Part shown: positions 7,154 through 9,884 of the stretch, piece by piece
Position numbering within the stretch: the first letter of the stretch is position 1
How the letters are laid out: each line of letters begins with the position of its first letter
Assembly (NCBI GenBank): GCA_018383835.1
Contig: JAHAWR010000027.1
Span: 1-9,884, forward strand
Length of the DNA stretch: 9,884 nt
Direction of reading: 5' to 3'
From: Candidatus Jordarchaeia archaeon
GTDB taxonomy: Archaea > Asgardarchaeota > Jordiarchaeia > Jordiarchaeales > Freyrarchaeaceae
Translations under genes and position numbers: made by a program
The notes under the pieces: generated by a model
What the model saw: the letters and a program-made list of their open reading frames with translations, nothing else
What the model was told of the DNA's origin: nothing
Database searches by the model: none

Positions 7154-7411
7154 TTATCCTTCTTCCGCGAGGAACTCGAGCATTTGCCTTCGAAGCTCCT
7201 CTCTTTCCTCTTCGTCTTGCTTGAATGACATAGTGAGCTCCTTCTCAACGACCGCAGTCTTATCCTTCGTGGTGTGGGGGATTTTCACGACTAACTTGTA
7301 CTTTTTCTCGTCTGAAACAGGTGTCTCGTAGCCGCACTTTTTACAAACTAGGACAGTTTTTCCATCCTTCTTCTTCGGCACCATTAATGCTCCATCTTTA
7401 GGACAGAACAT
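7154..7411 (-). CDS. Short TFS/RpoM-like zinc-ribbon protein lacking the C-terminal ribbon
   Basis: The 85-residue product starts like archaeal transcription factor S, the RNA-cleavage factor that rescues backtracked RNA polymerase: FCPKDG at residues 2-7 and VCKKCGYE at 22-29. It departs from TFS in two ways. The first ribbon knuckle has Asp instead of the second Cys (C3, D6, C23, C26), and the whole C-terminal TFIIS-type ribbon, with its acidic catalytic pair, is absent; the chain ends in a charged helix (EEEREELRR). TFS is normally about 105-115 residues. No zinc-ribbon sequence follows the stop in any frame, so this is not a simple frameshift. It may bind RNA polymerase or act as a regulator without cleavage activity; that is inference. 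The ATG at 7411 has AGGAG 13 nt upstream, rather distant. Confidence 0.75.
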   Translation of the reverse strand: MFCPKDGALMVPKKKDGKTVLVCKKCGYETPVSDEKKYKLVVKIPHTTKDKTAVVEKELTMSFKQDEEEREELRRQMLEFLAEEG

Positions 7412-7482
7412 CTAACCCAATCAACTCCTTTTTCTTTTTAGTCTCTTACTCACATTTTAGGGGCCGGGAAATATTTCTATAA

Positions 7483-7499
7483 GACTATTGAGAATAGTC
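7483..7499. promoter_or_regulatory. Perfect 7-bp inverted repeat in the TFS-like gene promoter region
   Basis: GACTATT-GAG-AATAGTC is a perfect 7-bp inverted repeat with a 3-nt spacer. It lies between two possible minus-strand TATA boxes (near 7512 and near 7477) and covers the start site expected from the upstream one. This is a typical place for an archaeal repressor operator. No regulator gene is adjacent. Confidence 0.45.
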
Positions 7500-7505
7500 A
7501 TGATT

Positions 7506-7521
7506 GTAATTTAAAGCTTTC
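7506..7521 (-). promoter_or_regulatory. Candidate promoter of the TFS-like gene
   Basis: Minus-strand GAAAGC-TTTAAA-TTAC is a good BRE plus TATA match. A start about 25 nt downstream would be near 7487, giving a leader of about 75 nt. A second TATA-like string, CTTATAGAAAT, at 7482-7472 is an alternative that would give a leader of about 40 nt. Confidence 0.4.
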
Positions 7522-7574
7522 TGAAATGCCATAATATGCAACATGTATATCCACAACTTTGGTTATATGAACAT

Positions 7575-7583
7575 AAATAAAAA
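7575..7583 (-). terminator. T-run terminator of the cysteine operon
   Basis: On the minus strand TTTTTATTT begins 9 nt after the SepCysS stop codon. It fits an archaeal T-run terminator and would end the tRNA-Cys/SepCysE/SepCysS transcript before the TFS-like gene. Confidence 0.45.
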
Positions 7584-7592
7584 CATAACGGC

Positions 7593-8804
7593 TTAAGATA
7601 CTGGGATACCGTATTTTTCAGCTATTTCGAGAAATGCTTGAGCTGCCACCTTAACGTTTTCCCAGCTCTGGCCGTAAGTTGATAGTTTCCAAGACTTTGA
7701 AAGACCTGGCTGAACGCCCACAACTCCCCTAGCCTTTAACTCGTCATAGAGGAAGAAGCCCTTCCTAGGGTGATTTTGGGCAACATTGAAGAACGATTGG
7801 CTTTCAAAGTGAAGGAGGTCGTGATTGTGAGGGTTCTGCCCGAGCTGAATGACACCTTCAATCCTCGTCAGCTGGCTTGAAAAGTAACGGGCTTTTTCAA
7901 CCTCTTCACTCCACCGTTCCACTCTCTCAACCACATAGGGAAATGCCGCCATCACACCCACAACAACGCAGCCGGGCAGTGTGCATCCCAGAAGTTCCAC
8001 TTCCTTGTTCGGAAATTCTCTGCCACTCCACTCACCTCTTATCATCGACCTTCTAAATATCTGTTCAGCGTATTCTTCGTTGGCGGCGAGAATTCCTGAG
8101 GGAGCGGGGGAAGCGAACGACTTGTGAAGTGAAGCAGTCACCACGTCAGCTCCCAGTTTTCGCCCAGAAACAGGCATCCTGCCAATAGTGTACGCGCAGT
8201 TTAACACAAATGGCACATCATATTCGTGGGATATCTTCGCAACAGCCTCGGCGTCCGCAAGGTTACCGTACGAGTAGTCGACGTGCGTGAGAAAGACCAG
8301 CGCAGGTGGTTTTCCCATAGTGCGCTTGACTTCCTCTATTTTTTCAGCGTAAAACTCAGGTGATACCTCGAAATATGGAAAGCCGCTGTTTGGTACCTCA
8401 ACTACTTTCAGTCCCACTCTCTCGGCGGCTAGATATGTTGAGTAGTGTGCTAAAGAATCTATGATTATGTAGTCTCCTGGGCTTGCCAAGCTGTGGAAAG
8501 CAGCAAACTGGGCTTGCCTGCACCCTGGTAGAAGCCTTACCTCGTCCATTTCAATGAATTCAGCTAGGTCTGCGTGGAAATCACGCAGGGGGGGTGATTC
8601 AATCTCGTCAAGTCGACCTTTAATGCAATAGTCACATGTGCTATATCCATCTATGAAGTTTAGCACCGCCTTAACGACCTCAGGATAATTTCCAGCACGT
8701 CCCCCACTTTGAATGGGGTGAAGATTTATCGCCTCTACCTCGGTGCTTCTTGTAAGGTTGCGGTACTTTGAAAGGTGATCGGGTTTGAGCGGCACGTTCA
8801 TCAT
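7593..8804 (-). CDS. pscS: O-phosphoseryl-tRNA:cysteinyl-tRNA synthase (SepCysS)
   Basis: SepCysS is a PLP enzyme that converts phosphoserine attached to tRNA-Cys into cysteine, using sulfide or a protein persulfide, in archaea that make Cys-tRNA indirectly. This 403-residue protein has the family's characteristic N-terminal block NLHPIQSGGR followed by GNYPEVVKAV, the paired cysteines C57-x2-C60 in STCDYC (thought to hold the sulfur or an iron-sulfur cluster), a third likely active-site cysteine C274 in LLGCTLPGC, and the PLP-binding lysine K228 in ASLHKSFASP. THVDYSYG and NCAYTIG are further PLP-site motifs. The length is somewhat above the usual 380 or so. The ATG at 8804 overlaps the TGA of the preceding SepCysE gene (ATGA), so the two are translationally coupled; a second ATG follows directly at 8801 and is better spaced from AAGGGGG. 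SepRS, which loads phosphoserine, is not in the window. Confidence 0.95.
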   Translation of the reverse strand: MMNVPLKPDHLSKYRNLTRSTEVEAINLHPIQSGGRAGNYPEVVKAVLNFIDGYSTCDYCIKGRLDEIESPPLRDFHADLAEFIEMDEVRLLPGCRQAQFAAFHSLASPGDYIIIDSLAHYSTYLAAERVGLKVVEVPNSGFPYFEVSPEFYAEKIEEVKRTMGKPPALVFLTHVDYSYGNLADAEAVAKISHEYDVPFVLNCAYTIGRMPVSGRKLGADVVTASLHKSFASPAPSGILAANEEYAEQIFRRSMIRGEWSGREFPNKEVELLGCTLPGCVVVGVMAAFPYVVERVERWSEEVEKARYFSSQLTRIEGVIQLGQNPHNHDLLHFESQSFFNVAQNHPRKGFFLYDELKARGVVGVQPGLSKSWKLSTYGQSWENVKVAAQAFLEIAEKYGIPVS

Positions 8805-9430
8805 TCCCCCTTAAAGAAGCGCGATAGCGCGTCTACGCAGGGATCCTCGAGGTTGCTCAGGTAAGCGATCTTAACATTGACCCCAAATTTTTCGGATATT
8901 ACGCTGGCACGCTTAGCTATCAGCTCATCGACCCTGCCGCTTTTCTCTAGAATCAAAAGAACCGTACGTATTCCCCTAACTTTTCTTTCAAGCTCTCTCC
9001 AAAAGGACTGCAAACGTGCTTCAACCCCCCTTACAGCCTCCTCGGGGAGGCGGGGGCTCAGCTCTTTAGCGTCTTCAGCACTTAATGGCCCCCCGATGGC
9101 GATCACTCTTTCACGTGGAACTCCGGCTCCCACGAGGCGCCTCATGAAAGAAGGTGAAACGACGAGAAGTAGTGTTTCGCTGGGATTTAATCCTGAAAGA
9201 ACATTGTTAAGCTCATTTTTGCGTAGGCTAAACCCAATGATAGATAAAAGATCGGAAAGAGACCGTTGTGCCAGCAGAAGTTTCTCGACGAATTCTTCTT
9301 CCTCTCTCCCCCTTAAGACAAGACGAGGAGCAGATGCACGGATGATAGACCAAACCGTTAAAAGGGCATTAATAGCAGAAGAAATCTTTCTAACATCATC
9401 CGAAGAAAGGGAAAAAGGCATTCCTATCAT
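8801..9430 (-). CDS. SepCysE-like scaffold protein (DUF2100) of tRNA-dependent cysteine synthesis
   Basis: In methanogens SepCysE joins SepRS and SepCysS into one complex (transsulfursome) and helps pass the charged tRNA on. This protein resembles the DUF2100/SepCysE family in its central part: LLLVVSPSFMRRLVGAGVP, then VIAIGGPLSAEDAKELSP and the EEAVRGVEARL helix, with a C-terminal alpha/beta half. The N-terminal helices (about 60 residues) would be the SepRS-binding part by family analogy. The position directly ahead of SepCysS with an ATGA overlap is strong support. The longest frame starts at an ATG at 9481 (226 residues), but that codon lies inside the last intron of the tRNA-Cys gene. 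I therefore place the start at the ATG at 9430 (209 residues), 21 nt after the encoded CCA; the ATG at 9421 (206 residues) with GGGATGATAGG ahead of it is equally possible. Identification rests on motifs and context. Confidence 0.83.
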   Translation of the reverse strand: MIGMPFSLSSDDVRKISSAINALLTVWSIIRASAPRLVLRGREEEEFVEKLLLAQRSLSDLLSIIGFSLRKNELNNVLSGLNPSETLLLVVSPSFMRRLVGAGVPRERVIAIGGPLSAEDAKELSPRLPEEAVRGVEARLQSFWRELERKVRGIRTVLLILEKSGRVDELIAKRASVISEKFGVNVKIAYLSNLEDPCVDALSRFFKGE

Positions 9431-9468
9431 CCCGTATAGTTGGAGAAGGAATGGAGCCGGGGCAGGGA

Positions 9469-9488
9469 GTTCCACCCCCATTAAGGGC
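9469..9488 (-). other. tRNA-Cys intron 4, T-loop position 59/60 (20 nt)
   Basis: The junction is a full bulge-helix-bulge. The outer helix is the T-stem CGGGG/CCCTG, the central helix TTCA (9494-9491) with TGGA (9474-9471), the bulges AAG (cut AA/G) and ACT (cut AC/T), and the inner helix CCC with GGG. Removal restores the loop UUCAAAU. The ATG that opens the longest SepCysE frame (9481-9479) is inside this intron. Confidence 0.88.
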
Positions 9489-9510
9489 TTTGAACCCCGG
9501 TATAGCGGAT

Positions 9511-9523
9511 GACTACGCTATGA
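9511..9523 (-). other. tRNA-Cys intron 3, canonical anticodon-loop position 37/38 (13 nt)
   Basis: The outer helix is the anticodon stem AGCGGA/TCCGCT (9535-9530 with 9509-9504). The central helix is CTGC (9529-9526) with GTAG (9516-9513), including one G-U. The bulges are AGT (cut AG/T) and TCA (cut TC/A). The remaining six intron bases form a loop, so this is a bulge-helix-loop variant of the splicing motif. Confidence 0.88.
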
Positions 9524-9537
9524 CTGCAGTCCGCTGC

Positions 9538-9556
9538 TTAGCGCCTCACTGGAGGA
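9538..9556 (-). other. tRNA-Cys intron 2, D-stem position 23/24 (19 nt)
   Basis: The inner hairpin is CCTC-CAGT-GAGG (9555-9544), the central helix GGTG (9562-9559) with CGCT (9543-9540) including two G-U pairs, and the bulges AGT (cut AG/T) and AAG (cut AA/G). The outer helix is weak. Removal joins G23 to G24 and completes the D-stem. Confidence 0.8.
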
Positions 9557-9563
9557 CTCACCG

Positions 9564-9603
9564 TTCCCGGCACTTAAGATTTAATCGAATCGGAGAACGT
9601 GCT
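9564..9603 (-). other. tRNA-Cys intron 1, D-loop, about position 15/16 (about 40 nt)
   Basis: The inner helix GCAC (9602-9599) pairs with GTGC (9573-9570), and CCG (9608-9606) pairs with CGG (9569-9567) as a central helix that is only 3 bp, or 4 bp with a terminal G-G mismatch. The 5' bulge AGA (9605-9603) is clear; the 3' cut may lie one base either side. An alternative register (9605-9566) uses TGGC/GCCG but lacks an adjoining inner helix. All options give a D-loop of normal size. Confidence 0.65.
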
Positions 9604-9643
9604 CTCGGCCACCCCGGCCCTCAACAACCCAAATGGGAGAGAA

Positions 9644-9660
9644 GCTTTTAAACGTTACGT
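9644..9660 (-). promoter_or_regulatory. Promoter of the tRNA-Cys/SepCysE/SepCysS operon
   Basis: Minus-strand ACGTAACG-TTTAAAAG has a TATA box centred near 9649, 31 nt before the first base of the tRNA. A start about 25 nt downstream of the TATA centre falls near 9624, a few bases ahead of the tRNA, as usual for archaeal tRNA genes. No other good TATA box lies between the tRNA and SepCysE. Confidence 0.6.
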
Positions 9661-9884
9661 AAGAAAACGCACCCCCACTTTTTGAAAACGTAAAGCATAG
9701 TTTGCTTACTTAGTTCCCAGTCCGCCAGCACCTCACTAAACAAGAAAAAGAGGCCCTTACACTACAAGCTTTCGAGACATGGATTTTTCGAGGATACTGG
9801 AGAGTAGGTCTCTTCAACTGTACTATTTGATGGTTTAAGGAGAAGATATTGAGAACATTTTTCTTTGAAACAGAATAAATTATT
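9661..9884. other. Intergenic region with no supported gene
   Basis: These 224 bases are AT-rich and carry stops in all frames at short spacing. The longest frames on either strand are under about 40 codons without family resemblance. No GC-rich structured RNA is evident. A gene reading rightward may begin beyond the window, but no start within it can be supported. Confidence 0.5.

Larger units (their letters stand above)
9455..9618 (-). tRNA. tRNA-Cys (anticodon GCA) interrupted by four introns
   Basis: A tRNA-Cys appears once four introns are removed. Exons on the minus strand are 9618-9604, 9563-9557, 9537-9524, 9510-9489 and 9468-9455, total 72 nt. Acceptor stem GCCGGGG (9618-9612) pairs perfectly with CCCCGGC (9462-9456); discriminator is U73 (9455), the cysteine identity base, followed by encoded CCA (9454-9452). 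D-stem G10-C25, C11-G24 and C12-G23 form with a G13-A22 mismatch. The anticodon arm is GCGGA-CUGCAGA-UCCGC with GCA at 9527-9525 and G37, which SepRS is known to require as m1G37. The T-stem CGGGG/CCCUG closes a canonical UUCAAAU loop, and G15-C48 are both present. Three introns have standard bulge-helix-bulge or bulge-helix-loop junctions; the first is less regular. It heads the SepCysE-SepCysS operon, so the substrate tRNA and its modifying enzyme share a promoter. Transfer RNA finders without multi-intron models would miss it. Confidence 0.9.

Noticed and set aside
8877..9512. Long plus-strand open frame (211 codons)
   Set aside because: It is antisense to SepCysE and the tRNA-Cys 3' part, has Ser/Arg-rich composition typical of a shadow frame and no family resemblance.
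9565..9571. GCCGGGA as an alternative tRNA 5' end (single-intron tRNA)
   Set aside because: It would mismatch the 3' acceptor strand at position 7, lacks U8 and gives no D-stem; GCCGGGG at 9618-9612 pairs perfectly.
9648..9731. Small minus-strand open frame of 27 codons (GTG start)
   Set aside because: It has plausible residues and a GAGGTG string, but overlaps the tRNA TATA box, is very short and resembles nothing I know.
1..9884. CRISPR array, insertion sequence or long repeats
   Set aside because: No regularly spaced direct repeats, transposase motifs or terminal inverted repeats were seen on either strand.

Overview
The window looks like a stretch of chromosome from a thermophilic archaeon, most probably of the Thermoproteota (TACK) side. 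Signs are TATA/BRE-type promoters with T-run terminators, a Pyrococcus-like alanine aminotransferase, an archaeal slipin, a small TFS-like zinc-ribbon protein, tRNA-dependent cysteine synthesis (SepCysS/SepCysE), and a tRNA gene cut by several bulge-helix-bulge introns. A free-standing corrinoid protein and the SepCys pathway would suit a methanogen-related or acetogen-like TACK lineage (Methanomethylicia, Bathyarchaeia, Korarchaeia and similar). The lineage call is inference; no taxonomic marker is present.

Layout. 2-343 (+) is the 3' end of an asparagine-synthetase-like gene, followed 23 nt later by an alanine aminotransferase (367-1545, +). Facing them is a minus-strand pair: an 847-residue multidomain protein (2666-5209), and downstream of it a 336-residue unknown protein (1583-2593). 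The large protein has a degenerate amidohydrolase-like barrel, a Cdc48-type N-domain without any ATPase, and a degenerate VWA domain. A divergent promoter region (5210-5404) separates it from a slipin/stomatin gene (5405-6352, +). A corrinoid methyl-carrier protein (6356-7015, -) converges on the slipin with a 3-bp gap. Upstream of it is an 85-residue, one-ribbon relative of transcription factor S (7154-7411, -).

The right end holds a minus-strand operon for making cysteine on its tRNA. It reads tRNA-Cys(GCA) (9618-9455), then SepCysE (about 9430-8801), then SepCysS (8804-7593, ATGA overlap with SepCysE). The tRNA is not readable as a plain cloverleaf because four introns (about 40, 19, 13 and 20 nt) interrupt it. 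Removing them leaves a 72-nt tRNA-Cys with a perfect 7-bp acceptor stem, a GCA anticodon, G37, U73, a canonical T-loop and an encoded CCA. The longest open frame for SepCysE begins inside the last tRNA intron, so that start is almost certainly wrong. A promoter 31 nt upstream of the tRNA would drive substrate tRNA, scaffold protein and converting enzyme together; only SepRS of the pathway is absent from the window.

The most unusual content is (1) the four-intron tRNA-Cys and its linkage to SepCysE-SepCysS and (2) the barrel/Cdc48-N/VWA protein with its Pro-rich partner. No mobile element, CRISPR array or rRNA was seen. 9660-9884 holds no gene I can support.
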